Assembly (NCBI RefSeq): GCF_004016445.2
Contig: NZ_SADT02000003.1
Span: forward strand, 511,231-575,230
Source: Mesorhizobium sp. M2E.F.Ca.ET.219.01.1.1
GTDB lineage: Bacteria > Pseudomonadota > Alphaproteobacteria > Rhizobiales > Rhizobiaceae
Length of the DNA stretch: 64,000 nt
Reading direction: 5' to 3'
A program made the position numbers and the translations under genes. This document shows, in pieces, positions 8,742 through 17,166 of the stretch. The number at the start of each line of letters is the position of its first letter. Positions within the stretch are counted from its first letter, which is position 1. Below the pieces are notes generated by a model. That model was not told the DNA's origin, did no database searches, and saw only the letters and a program-made list of their open reading frames with translations.

Positions 8742-9186
8742 TGGGAGTTCTCACGAACAGGGCAAGAAAATCCGACCGCTTCAAGCTTTCGATATGGTGA
8801 GAAGAGGATCCGCACCGGCCTCCCAAAGCCGGCAGACCATCCCATGTTCGTACGGTCGCCGACCTTCTCGAAGCCAATGAGCTCACCGCGCCGGGCCGTG
8901 ATGTGCAGGCGAGAGAATGGTGATGCAAAGACCGAGTTCCTGCTCGTTGCGTGCGCCCGTGGAGCCAGCAAGAATACGGTCATTGCGGTCATGCAGCACG
9001 TGGACCGTGTCTCCTGTTCGACACCACAGCATCGAGGATGCAAACGAGCTGCTGCGGCTGCCATTCGGTCGCGGCATGCGTGGACGGCGGGATTGGCCGA
9101 ACAGCCGAGATCGTGGTCGACTGTTCGATGCGAGAGCAACATCCTGCAGAGCATACGTTTTTGCGCTGGCCGGTTTTTGTCAAAAG
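8742..9186. other. degenerate DNA between two divergent tts boxes
   Basis: About 445 bases. Protein-like fragments in several frames on both strands (for example ANELTAPGRDVQARE on the plus strand near 8870-8920) suggest a decayed gene. I could not identify the parent family. Confidence 0.4.
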
Positions 9187-9216
9187 CCGTCAGGTTCTCG
9201 AAAGCTCCCGCCCTTA
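9187..9216 (+). promoter_or_regulatory. tts box upstream of nopC-nopA-y4yQ-rhcV-y4yS
   Basis: The site reads CCGTCAGGTT, CTCGAAAGCT and CCCGCCCTTA in order. This is the closest of the three boxes to the consensus, with the complete TCGAAAGCT core. It lies 44 bases before the nopC start and should drive the second T3SS operon through TtsI. Confidence 0.85.
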
Positions 9217-9259
9217 GCTTGATCGAGGCTAACCTTTAACACGTCGCCGCCAATGGCAA

Positions 9260-9604
9260 ATGCCGGAGTACCTGATGATAGCAGCAATTGGGAGTGGAGT
9301 TGGCAACCTCGGGACTTCCTTGATCCGAAAGGGCCATGGGGATTCGAAATCCGAGCATTCTGGTGATGGCAAGCCGGCTGATGGCAATGATGGCAAGCCA
9401 GCTGGTGGGAATGATGGCAAGGCAGCTGGCGGGAACGATCGGGCGGATAACCGGACCGTTTCAAATGATCAACTTCAAGACAACTCACAGTCTGCAGCAC
9501 AAAGTGAAGCCTTCCAAAGTATCCTGCGATCGTTCGCGTTCCAATTCGCGAACGATGCGATGGCTGAGGCCGATGAAGCTTTGGATGACACAGAAGATGC
9601 CTGA
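9260..9604 (+). CDS. nopC: NopC-like secreted protein
   Basis: Predicted 114-residue small hydrophilic protein directly after a tts box and before nopA, the position of nopC in other rhizobial T3SS loci. NopC is a rhizobium-specific T3SS-secreted protein. Residues 27-60 contain a Gly/Asp/Lys-rich stretch with three near-identical GNDGKPAGG-type units. The C-terminal part (SILRSFAFQFANDAMAEADEA) is helical and acidic. The start is not certain: a short reading from ATG 9253 in another frame overlaps and ends at 9366. The assignment is mainly positional. Confidence 0.65.
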   Translation: MPEYLMIAAIGSGVGNLGTSLIRKGHGDSKSEHSGDGKPADGNDGKPAGGNDGKAAGGNDRADNRTVSNDQLQDNSQSAAQSEAFQSILRSFAFQFANDAMAEADEALDDTEDA

Positions 9605-9675
9605 CGCGGGAAATCCGGCGTGAGGTCATACAGGCCGTTATTGACGGCACAACTCCAACAGAAAAAGGAATGATC

Positions 9676-9918
9676 ATGGCTGCAGTTGATAATAATAAAA
9701 AATCAGGCAATACCAATACCAGTAGCGCCGGCAATACCGATAAAACTAACAGTGGCACTCCCGGCAATACAAGCGGAGCTGATGCTACTGCTTTTCAGGC
9801 GCAAGTGCAGGAACTAACCAATGTTAGCTTGGAGGCGACGAAAAGGAGTGTCCAGTTGCGCACTCTAACGACCAATCTCCAGACCATCAAGAAGGCCGCC
9901 GACGAACGCGTTTCGTAA
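9676..9918 (+). CDS. nopA: T3SS needle/pilus subunit NopA
   Basis: Predicted 80-residue protein. A low-complexity Asn/Thr/Ser/Gly N-terminus (about 35 residues) precedes an amphipathic helical C-terminus with AFQAQVQELTNVSLEATKRS and LQTIKKAADERVS, typical of rhizobial NopA, the major subunit of the T3 surface appendage. ATG at 9676 has AAGGA 6 bases upstream; the ATG at 9670 sits too close to it. A strong perfect palindrome follows the gene. Confidence 0.85.
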   Translation: MAAVDNNKKSGNTNTSSAGNTDKTNSGTPGNTSGADATAFQAQVQELTNVSLEATKRSVQLRTLTTNLQTIKKAADERVS

Positions 9919-9985
9919 TGTCGGAAGCGGGTTTTAGACTGCCCCCTAGCGCGTCTCCTTATTGACGCGACGTAGTCCCGAAATG

Positions 9986-10011
9986 AGCCGCATGGCAATT
10001 GCCATGCGGCT
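9986..10011. terminator. perfect 26-base palindrome between nopA and y4yQ
   Basis: AGCCGCATGGCAA (9986-9998) is followed at once by its exact reverse complement (9999-10011). Transcribed, it would form a 13-bp stem. It has no U tract. It probably acts as an attenuator or as a 3' stabiliser of the nopA message, letting the abundant subunit be made in excess of the ring and gate proteins. Confidence 0.6.
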
Positions 10012-10035
10012 TCTATCCTGTTTGAGAGATGCTCT

Positions 10036-10926
10036 GTGGATGACGCCGTTTCCCTCCGTTTCGAAGTGCGTTCGGGGCACTATTGCGGTCTGACCGGCAA
10101 GACGGATCTTCAAAAGTGTTTAATCGGCAGCGGCTTCGATGCCGATTTGGTCTTTGTCGAGCAGGGACTGGCACCGCATCACCTTCGTGTAACTCTTCTT
10201 GGCAAGTCGATCGAACTGGAGGCGCTTGCACCCGGACTCAGTATCGAGGGCAACCGGAATATCGCCGCAGGCCAGTCCGTTGTTGTGCCCCTTCCTGTCG
10301 TCCTGCTCGTAGGCGAGATGTCCATTGCTTTGTCCGTGCAGGATGCAGAGCCGCCTGGTTCGACCGGCATACCGCGCCTACCGATCGGTGTGCTCGCCAT
10401 GGTCATAATCAGCTCACTCGGGATCGGCGCGCTTTCAGGCACGATCTCCTATCTTGGCAATGCAAGTGGATCGAGCCCCAATTCACTTCGGGCTGAAGTC
10501 GCGTCCAGAACGATCAGTCACCGCGCTGACAATGAACTTACGGAGGCAGCGGCCCAAGAGCTGCAGGAGGAAGTCGATCGAGCGGGTCTTCTCGACGTCA
10601 AGATTGGGTCGGCAAAGGGTGTTGTGACCGCCGAAGGCACCGTCACGTCTGAATCGGTCATCAGCTGGCAGAAGCTTCAGCAATCGTTCGATCGTCGCAC
10701 CAAGGGTACTCTAACACTGGTGAACGGAGTGCTCATCAAAGAGGAGAAGGCGCCATCCGCAATCGCGGTCGAAGCTGTGTGGCATGGGGTCCAACCATAT
10801 ATTGTCATCGACAGCGAGAAGTATTTTGTCGGCGCCATTTTGGCTGATGGATGGGTGGTCGAACGTATTGAGGACAGCCGTGTGCTGCTGAGCAGGAATG
10901 GCCGCATTGCTGCTCTCCAATATTGA
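10036..10926 (+). CDS. T3SS inner-membrane ring protein (Y4yQ, SctD/YscD-like)
   Basis: Predicted 296-residue protein. The N-terminal 100 residues resemble the FHA-like cytoplasmic domain of SctD proteins (FEVRSGHYCGLTGKTDLQKC). One membrane segment follows at about 117-142 (IGVLAMVIISSLGIGALSG), then a periplasmic part with ring-building repeats (ELQEEVDRAGLLDVKIGSAKG). SctD forms the outer of the two inner-membrane rings. GTG at 10036 is the only start fitting the domain. Its place between nopA and rhcV is where y4yQ lies in other rhizobial loci. Confidence 0.75.
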   Translation: MDDAVSLRFEVRSGHYCGLTGKTDLQKCLIGSGFDADLVFVEQGLAPHHLRVTLLGKSIELEALAPGLSIEGNRNIAAGQSVVVPLPVVLLVGEMSIALSVQDAEPPGSTGIPRLPIGVLAMVIISSLGIGALSGTISYLGNASGSSPNSLRAEVASRTISHRADNELTEAAAQELQEEVDRAGLLDVKIGSAKGVVTAEGTVTSESVISWQKLQQSFDRRTKGTLTLVNGVLIKEEKAPSAIAVEAVWHGVQPYIVIDSEKYFVGAILADGWVVERIEDSRVLLSRNGRIAALQY

Positions 10927-11158
10927 AAGCTCGCAGGCCCCATCAAGCAGCACTCTATGGCCAGCCAAACATCCTGTCGCGCTCGGTGCTGACAAGCTGG
11001 CTGCGTTGGAAACATTTGCTGCCCAGCCATTTCGCGCCTGCTTGTGGCTCTCATGCAGGGTCACGCGCTGGCCAAGGCTGAGGCGCCTTCGGAGTTCGAA
11101 AGCCACGTTTCATGGCGTAACAGCAGAGTAAGTCTCAACCGATTGCAAAGGTGTCTCG

Positions 11159-13222
11159 ATGGCCAACGTCCTGCGTGACTTCATCAAGCGTGCGCCGGCC
11201 AGCCCGGATTTAATGGTTGCGTTGATGCTGCTTCTGGCTGTCGCGATGATGGTCATGCCTATCCCGGTCGTGGTGGTCGACGCCCTGATAGGATTCAATA
11301 TGGGGTTGGCCATACTGCTGATGATGGTTGCCCTGTATGTCAGTACTCCACTTGATTTTTCCTCTTTGCCCGGCGTTATTTTGATTTCCACTGTATTCCG
11401 TCTCGCGCTCACGGTCGCAACGACGCGACTGATCCTGGCCGAGGGGGAGGCCGGCAGCATTATTCATACTTTTGGCGATTTCGTCATCTCAGGCAATATC
11501 GTGGTGGGTTTCGTCATATTTCTGGTCGTCACCATGGTGCAATTCATGGTCCTCGCGAAGGGTGCCGAACGGGTGGCAGAAGTGGCGGCGCGTTTCACGC
11601 TGGATGCTCTGCCGGGCAAGCAAATGGCGGTCGACGCAGAGCTACGCAACGGCCACATCGATGCCAACGAATCCCGCCGGCGGCGCGCCGAATTGGAGAA
11701 GGAAAGCCAACTATATGGCGCGATGGACGGCGCGATGAAATTTGTGAAGGGCGATTCCATCGCCGGGCTGGTGGTTATCTGCATCAACATGCTGGGTGGA
11801 ATTTCGATCGGCCTGCTCTCCAAGGGCATGTCCTTCGGCGAGGTACTGCATCACTACACTCTGCTGACGATAGGCGATGCATTGATATCGCAGATTCCGG
11901 CCCTTCTGCTCTCCATTACTGCGGCGACCATCGTCACCCGTGTGACTGGGACGGCGAGGATCAACCTCGGTACAGAAATGGTCAGTCAGCTCACGGCCAG
12001 CACTCGAGCCTTGCGACTGGCGGCCGGCGTCCTGGTTGTAATGGGGTTCGTTCCTGGGTTTCCCCTCCCCGTCTTTCTGATGCTGGCCGCAGTGTTCGCT
12101 GCGGTAAGCATTGTCAAGGCTGATGTGCTGGGCGCCGGCACTGCCGATGCGAAAGGTGGAACTGCAGCGGAGCCTAAGCAAGCCGCGCCTGCGAAGGAAT
12201 TCCCGATCGCATTTTTTCTAGCGCCAGATCTTATGCAGGCGGTCGATCAAGCCGAATTGCAAAAACATATTGGGCGCGTTTCGCTCCTGGTCACAGCCGA
12301 TCTGGGCATTATCGTTCCTCGCATCCCTGTCTTGGTTGACGAGCAGCTGCCTGAATCGCAATTCCGAATTGATGTCGAGGGCGTGCCAGTCGAACAGGAC
12401 GCCTTAGATCCAAACCAGATGGCGCTCCGAGCCGATGTAGCGCACGTCGACTCGAGCGGTGTCCCCCTTAGACGTGAGCCGAAAACGGACAGACTCCCGG
12501 TTGAACATACCCCTGCAAAGGCCCTTACGGGCGCCGGCACGGAGCATAGGGCTCCCGGCGAACTCCTCGCCTTGCGCGTCCATGCAGCGTTGACCCGCTA
12601 CGCACCGCGATTGGTGGGCATCCAAGAGACCCGACATTTCCTGGGCCGAATGGAGCAGGAATATTCTGAGCTTGTGAAAGAGGTGCTACGCACGACGCCG
12701 ATTCCTCGGATTGCCGATGTTCTGCGCCGCCTCCTGGAGGAAGGTATCCCAATCCGCCACACCCGTCTCGTGTTGGAGGCATTGGCCGAATGGAGCGAGC
12801 GTGAGCAAAACGTTGCCCTGCTGACGGAATATGTCCGTTCTGGTTTGAAGCGACAGATCTGCCACCGCCATGCCAACACGGAGGGCATCGTGTCCGCCCT
12901 GGTCGTCGAGCGCGAGAGCGAGGATGTGATGCGTGGCGCGGTTCGAGATTCGGATGCAGGCCCCTATCTCGCACTGGAGGATCGGCAAAGCGAAGCGATG
13001 CTATCACAGATACGTCAGGTCCTTTCGAACGCAGAACCGGGTCAAACCCGCCCTATTCTGTTGACGTCGATGGATGTCCGACGTTTCGTCCGCGGCTTTC
13101 TGACGCGAAACGGGGTTGATCTCGCCGTGCTGTCGTATCAAGACCTCGCCTCCGACTTTACAATTCGCCCCGCAGGATCCGTCACACTCCCGCACGGATC
13201 GAACAGCGGATTGTTAGAGTAG
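11159..13222 (+). CDS. rhcV: T3SS export gate protein RhcV (SctV)
   Basis: Predicted 687-residue protein of the YscV/HrcV/FlhA family, which forms the nonameric cytoplasmic export ring. About eight membrane segments occupy residues 15-330. The conserved FHIPEP-type region lies around residues 125-180, with AERVAEVAARFTLDALPGKQ and AVDAELRNGHIDANESRRRR. The C-terminal half is the soluble receptor domain. AAAGGTG lies 7 bases before the ATG. A 230-base gap separates it from y4yQ; only a dubious short reading occurs there. Confidence 0.94.
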   Translation: MANVLRDFIKRAPASPDLMVALMLLLAVAMMVMPIPVVVVDALIGFNMGLAILLMMVALYVSTPLDFSSLPGVILISTVFRLALTVATTRLILAEGEAGSIIHTFGDFVISGNIVVGFVIFLVVTMVQFMVLAKGAERVAEVAARFTLDALPGKQMAVDAELRNGHIDANESRRRRAELEKESQLYGAMDGAMKFVKGDSIAGLVVICINMLGGISIGLLSKGMSFGEVLHHYTLLTIGDALISQIPALLLSITAATIVTRVTGTARINLGTEMVSQLTASTRALRLAAGVLVVMGFVPGFPLPVFLMLAAVFAAVSIVKADVLGAGTADAKGGTAAEPKQAAPAKEFPIAFFLAPDLMQAVDQAELQKHIGRVSLLVTADLGIIVPRIPVLVDEQLPESQFRIDVEGVPVEQDALDPNQMALRADVAHVDSSGVPLRREPKTDRLPVEHTPAKALTGAGTEHRAPGELLALRVHAALTRYAPRLVGIQETRHFLGRMEQEYSELVKEVLRTTPIPRIADVLRRLLEEGIPIRHTRLVLEALAEWSEREQNVALLTEYVRSGLKRQICHRHANTEGIVSALVVERESEDVMRGAVRDSDAGPYLALEDRQSEAMLSQIRQVLSNAEPGQTRPILLTSMDVRRFVRGFLTRNGVDLAVLSYQDLASDFTIRPAGSVTLPHGSNSGLLE

Positions 13223-13275
13223 TCCCACCTTTCCTAACTGAACGCCACGCGCCTCCCCGATAACTGAGAGATAAC

Positions 13276-13818
13276 ATGAATAGTAATACAGTTTCTCCAT
13301 CGCCTATGTTTCTGCGCCGGAACTCACTTCTTTTTGCCGTACTCGCCATTCTGCCTTTGGGCGGTTGCGCCAGCTGGCAAAAGCCGGCTCTTTCCGTGCA
13401 GGAGACATCTTCCCCCGAGTTGCTCAGCGCCGATCAAATCGATCCGGCTATGCGCGAACGCATTTTGCGCGAAGTTGGTCAGGATGTTCAAGAGCGGGCT
13501 TTGCGGGATGAGGTGAAGCAGCACCCGGACAATGTTGATGCGGCGATACGACTTACAAATGCCTTGGTGGGCCAGAAGCGCCCGCACGAAGCGGTTGAGG
13601 TGCTCGACAGCGTCTTGGTTGCAGCCCCAGGAAACGTACGTGCATTGAATGCGAAGGGCGTGATTTTGGACATTGAGGGGCGGCATGACGCGGCACAGGC
13701 CCTGTATCGGCGAGCTCTCGAAAACGAGCCAGGCAATGAGATGGTGCAGCATAACTTCAATCTGTCGCTTGCCTTTAACGGCAAGTCCGAACAACCAAGG
13801 TTAGCACGATCGCAATAG
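13276..13818 (+). CDS. TPR lipoprotein Y4yS of the T3SS locus
   Basis: Predicted 180-residue lipoprotein. A hydrophobic leader (LLFAVLAILP) ends in a lipobox, LGGC, near residue 31, so the mature protein should be lipid-anchored. Residues about 95-170 carry TPR-type helices (AIRLTNALVGQKRPHEAVEV; ALNAKGVILDIEGRHDAAQA). In other rhizobial T3SS loci y4yS also follows rhcV; it is thought to assist assembly of the outer-membrane part. It is the last gene of the tts-driven operon, starting 54 bases after rhcV. Confidence 0.8.
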   Translation: MNSNTVSPSPMFLRRNSLLFAVLAILPLGGCASWQKPALSVQETSSPELLSADQIDPAMRERILREVGQDVQERALRDEVKQHPDNVDAAIRLTNALVGQKRPHEAVEVLDSVLVAAPGNVRALNAKGVILDIEGRHDAAQALYRRALENEPGNEMVQHNFNLSLAFNGKSEQPRLARSQ

Positions 13819-13825
13819 GTGGGCA

Positions 13826-14196
13826 CAGTGCATGCGCAGCCTGTTCCCCGGCTCGAACACGCGCTCGGCTCCCATCATAGATGGCCCCCTGAAGAGAGCC
13901 ATATCTATGCAAAACAGTTGCTCCAGATCTGGCCGGCAGAGATCGGCAGGAGAGCCGGATGACATCACGCGGCCACCCGCAAGGCCACCCGCCTCGCTTC
14001 GTTGCCAGAGCGCCCTCTCCCTCGCCGGTCACCGTCTCGCAATGCGGCGACCTGGCTTAAGGCGGTCGACCGAGCGCCCGATGCAGTAGCCATGAATACG
14101 TAACGCAGCGATGGACCCGCCGGATCGTGTCGCGCTTGTGCTGGCCGTCCCGGCCATTACAGCACGGTGATTGTAGCTGGATCATATTCTAGAGGC
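13826..14196. other. spacer between the T3SS operon and the nod box
   Basis: About 370 bases with only short Arg/Pro/Ser-rich readings on both strands. I see no gene. Confidence 0.5.
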
Positions 14197-14243
14197 ATCG
14201 ATGGTGTGGATGCCTTCGATCCAAACAATCGATTTGTTGAATT
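14197..14243 (+). promoter_or_regulatory. nod box (NodD binding site)
   Basis: The 47 bases follow the nod-box pattern: ATCGAT at 14197-14202, GTGTGGATG at 14205-14213, and AAACAATCGATTTG at 14223-14236. In rhizobia NodD binds such sites with plant flavonoids and activates nod genes or the T3SS regulator ttsI. The first convincing gene downstream is the MucR-like regulator 470 bases away; no ttsI is present in between. Confidence 0.8.
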
Positions 14244-14712
14244 CGTCCGCCTGAGGAAATTAGCTGCGGCGATCCGACTTCCGACGCCTGCAGGCGCAAA
14301 ACCAACAGCGTGAGCGCTGCGGGTCCGGAGGCAGGCTGCAAAGTGCAATCACCAGCGCTGATAAGCGGCAAGTGAAGAATGTATCGCTCGGGCGACTCCT
14401 GTGTTGTGCACGGTTGCCCCGCGAGGTGAACTGTAGCAGCTTGGCAGCTCAGCGTTCACGAAAGGAGAAAAGATTTGGGGCCAAGCAAAGACCGGCTTTT
14501 TTGATTGTCTTGCTGTATCGCTATGGTGGGGCGGGCGCGACCGCTCCCATAATTCAATACGCTGCCTTTAGCGATGGACGATGACGGGATGCGTCGCCGA
14601 GACTTCAATGGTGGAGGAGCAGCGCACCCGTCGATCCATTTGCTTTCAGCGGCAACCGCCACTATGAAGCGACACTTCGCCCAACTGTGTTTCAAGCTGC
14701 CCGGAGAAGTTT
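14244..14712. other. region between the nod box and the MucR-like gene
   Basis: About 470 bases. A short reading in the nod-box frame (FVEFVRLRKLAAAIRLPTPA, about 14232-14310) ends soon. Nothing looks like a full gene. It may be a leader, or the site where an original nod-box target gene was lost. Confidence 0.4.
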
Positions 14713-15183
14713 ATGACAGAAGAACCCCACAAGACCGACATCCTCATCGAGCTCACTGCCGATGTTGTATCAGCCTACGTCTCCAACAACCCCGTCCCGG
14801 CGGGGGAGCTTCCTGCCCTGATCGCCCAAGTGCACGGGGCTCTAAACGGCACGGCTGGACTCATACCGGCAGAAGAGCCTGTGCCTTTAAAAAAACCTGC
14901 TGTCCCGATCAAAAAGTCGATCGAACCGGACTACATCATTAGCCTTGAAGACGGCAAGAAATTCAAATCGCTAAAGCGCCATCTGGCGACGCACTATGGT
15001 CTGACCCCAGACGAATATCGCGCCAAATGGGGTCTGCCGTCGGATTATCCCATGGTGGCGCCGAATTACGCCGCTGCGCGCTCCGCCTTGGCCAAGACCA
15101 TGGGACTCGGCCGCAAACCGAAAGAGCCGGAAGCCCCAGCCACGGCGCCGGCGAAACGGACCCGCAAGAAGGTCGCAGCCTAA
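14713..15183 (+). CDS. MucR/Ros-family transcriptional regulator
   Basis: Predicted 156-residue protein. Family landmarks are PAVPIKKSIEPDYI, the LEDGKKFKSLKRHLATHYGL recognition region, WGLPSDYPMVAPNYA and a Lys/Arg-rich tail. Ros/MucR proteins bind AT-rich DNA and control exopolysaccharide, motility and symbiosis genes. In most MucR proteins the finger begins with Cys in the ICLED position; here it reads ISLED, so the first zinc ligand is Ser. Mesorhizobium members lacking zinc ligands but still folding and binding DNA are known. GGAG lies 8 bases before the ATG. A clear terminator follows. A nod box 470 bases upstream might control it. Confidence 0.9.
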   Translation: MTEEPHKTDILIELTADVVSAYVSNNPVPAGELPALIAQVHGALNGTAGLIPAEEPVPLKKPAVPIKKSIEPDYIISLEDGKKFKSLKRHLATHYGLTPDEYRAKWGLPSDYPMVAPNYAAARSALAKTMGLGRKPKEPEAPATAPAKRTRKKVAA

Positions 15184-15241
15184 ATCCGTATTAACAGTCG
15201 TTCGGACGCGCAGCAGCCGTTGGCCCAATCTGCGCGGAATC

Positions 15242-15267
15242 AAAGGGCGGGGATGAGCCCCGCCTTT
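15242..15267 (+). terminator. terminator hairpin after the MucR-like gene
   Basis: A GC-rich stem-loop (GGGCGGGG, loop ATGAG, CCCCGCC) followed by TTT lies about 60 bases after the stop. Confidence 0.65.
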
Positions 15268-15411
15268 CCCGTCCAAGAGCCTCATTTCCAGAGTAATTCA
15301 TGATGGCTCCAGCAATCCCTGCCGCGGCATTAACTTGCATGCTCCGGCCCGGGTTTCGAGCCGTCAATGCGTTCCGGCGATGACGAACCTTGCCAAGGCT
15401 TTCCCGGACCG

Positions 15412-15624
15412 TTAGCCAACCTTGCTGAGGCTGCCTGCAGAGGACTTTCCCGTGCGGCGATCCTGTTCCACCTCGTAGTTGATCTTCTGGCCCTCATTAA
15501 GGGTCGACAGGCCCGCTCGTTCAACAGCGGAAATGTGGACAAAGACATCCTGACCGCCGTTGTCAGGCTGAATAAAACCAAAACCCTTCGTGCTGTTGAA
15601 CCACTTCACCGTTCCAGTCGCCAT
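15412..15624 (-). CDS. cold-shock protein (CspA family)
   Basis: Predicted 70-residue single cold-shock domain. RNP-1 is KGFGFIQ and RNP-2 is VFVHIS, with MATGTVKWFN at the N-terminus. The protein binds single-stranded RNA/DNA. Two start codons lie six bases apart; the second, 15624, has AAAGGA at good spacing and begins the conserved MATGTVKW. The length is normal. It stands alone between the MucR terminator and IS relics. Confidence 0.92.
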   Translation of the reverse strand: MATGTVKWFNSTKGFGFIQPDNGGQDVFVHISAVERAGLSTLNEGQKINYEVEQDRRTGKSSAGSLSKVG

Positions 15625-15639
15625 ATCCATTCCTTTGTA

Positions 15640-16030
15640 ATAAGTCGCAACTTAGGCAGGCCATTCACGCCAGCCTGATTTGTACACGAGACTTTAGGCG
15701 CATCAAAATCGGAAAATTGCAAGGCCCACTCGATCGCCTGATCTCCAGCAGCAACTGCAACATATGCGAGGCGCGTGCCAGACGAGGCGTATGCCAGACG
15801 TTTCGTCGTGCCCTGTCGCTCGAACGTTGACAGAAACAATGACACACCTTGCAAACTCGGCACATCTTGTGGACGTGCTCGGGTCGCTTCTCGACTGCGA
15901 TACCCGCTCCTGACCGGGTATCGTCGGCCAAAATGAGGGTTTTTGTCATGTGCCGCCAGACCGAAAGATCAGGCGCGCAGCGACCTGCACATTCAAACCG
16001 GAACCCGCGAACCTCGATTAGCTTCTGCCT
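15640..16030. other. region upstream of the cold-shock gene, no gene seen
   Basis: About 390 bases. They should include the cold-shock promoter and leader. Readings on both strands are Arg/Ala-rich without a recognisable domain. Confidence 0.4.
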
Positions 16031-16039
16031 GCTCCGAAG

Positions 16040-16330
16040 GGCGGTAGCCTGCTCTGAGGCGGGCCACTGTCGGGTTGAAAACCAACTGTCGGGTTCGGAA
16101 CCCCAGATTGTCGGCAAGGTACGCGCCGCCCACTGGTTGGCCAAAGGGGCACTGGCTCCTGATCCTGCCGCCATGCTCGCCCGATCTCAACCCGATCAAG
16201 ACAGGTCTGCTCAAAACTCAAGGCGCGGCTGCGGAAGAAGGCGGCCAAAACTTTCGACGCTCTCTGCGGAACTCTCGGCGATATCTGCCAGCTGTTGGAG
16301 CCAAATCAAAAACCATTAATTGCGACAGGT
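16040..16330 (+). pseudogene. IS630-family transposase, C-terminal relic
   Basis: The plus strand encodes LLILPPCSPDLNPIKT at about 16155-16202, matching the PPYSPDLNPIE block of the IS630 DDE domain. A frameshift follows, with the rest (KLKARLRKKAAKTFDALCGT) in another frame. The N-terminal two thirds are absent. Confidence 0.7.
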
Positions 16331-16379
16331 GATTTTATGACATTCATTGCGAAGAGGCCAGAATGAACAGCGGAAGAGA

Positions 16380-17005
16380 GTAGCAGCTCTCTGGCCGCGG
16401 CGAGGTGGATCGTCGACACGATCGGCACCTGGCCCGTGCGGGGATCGCACCGCAGCCAGCACCAGAGCCAGACCTTGACCGCTTGCCTTGCTCAGGCGCC
16501 ACAACAACGAGTGGCTGGAAGCAGATCCACGTGAACTCAGCGATATCGATCAGACGATGCTTACCCTCATGAAAGCCGATCCCGACGCTGTCCAGCGCCG
16601 CGAAATCCTGACCAGCATATGGCGCATCGGATGCCACCGCCTGCACACTCACCATCGACATGCCGGAACTCGGAACCAAAGGCCGCAAGCCTCGCCGGCC
16701 TCGGCAAAATGGAGCGGCCGCGCCTTCATCCGGGGCGGCCGGGCCAATGTTCGCCAGGCCCTCTACATGCCCGGCCTTCGCCCTGCGCTTCAACCCCGAC
16801 CTCAAGGCAAAATACCAGGCGCTAAAGGCGGCAGGCAAACCCGCAAAGGTCATCATCTTGTTGCGAAAGCTCCTCATCCTAGCAAACGCTCTCCTCAAGG
16901 CGCAGCGAAAATGGCCCCTAAAACCCTTGACCGAAACGGATACCTTAGCCTTTCAGGTGAGGCGGGCCGAGATAGACCAACCGCGGGTTTAACTTCGCGA
17001 GTTTA
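16380..17005 (+). pseudogene. IS110-family transposase, C-terminal relic
   Basis: Plus-strand frames carry LLRRHNNEWLEADPRELSDI, then GRKPRRPRQNGAAAPSSGAA and FNPDLKAKYQALKAAGKPAK followed by ILANALL. This is the C-terminal RNA-guided recombinase (IS110) layout. At least two frameshifts separate the pieces and the N-terminal DEDD domain is missing. Confidence 0.7.
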
Positions 17006-17065
17006 AGCTGATTATGCCGATGCAACTCTAGCGCCTGCGCGACCGTTTTAGCTTCCATCAACAAG

Positions 17066-17100
17066 GCGGCAGGGTGGGAGGAAGTACCCTCCCCTGCCGC
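17066..17100. terminator. GC-rich hairpin downstream of the acyltransferase-like gene
   Basis: GCGGCAGGGTGGGAG and CCCTCCCCTGCCGC can pair across a 6-base loop. It lies about 65 bases after the end of the minus-strand gene at 17167 and may terminate it, although no U tract is seen. Confidence 0.4.
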
Positions 17101-17166
17101 GAACAAGCTTTGGACAAAGCCCCACCTTGTCCGTAATGTGATCGGGAGGCCGGGGCGCGGCGGTGC

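Noticed and set aside
8591..9154. 187-codon minus-strand reading near the tts boxes
   Set aside because: It runs across one tts box, has mixed composition and competes with protein-like scraps in other frames; more likely decayed DNA.
9360..9445. short GGCAAG/GATGGCAAG repeats suggesting a CRISPR-like array
   Set aside because: They are in-frame codon repeats of the NopC-like Gly/Asp/Lys region with no spacers. No CRISPR array was seen anywhere.
10898..11131. 77-codon reading between y4yQ and rhcV
   Set aside because: It overlaps the y4yQ end by 29 bases, has no ribosome site at proper spacing, and is rich in Arg/Ser without a domain. I know of no gene at this place in other loci.
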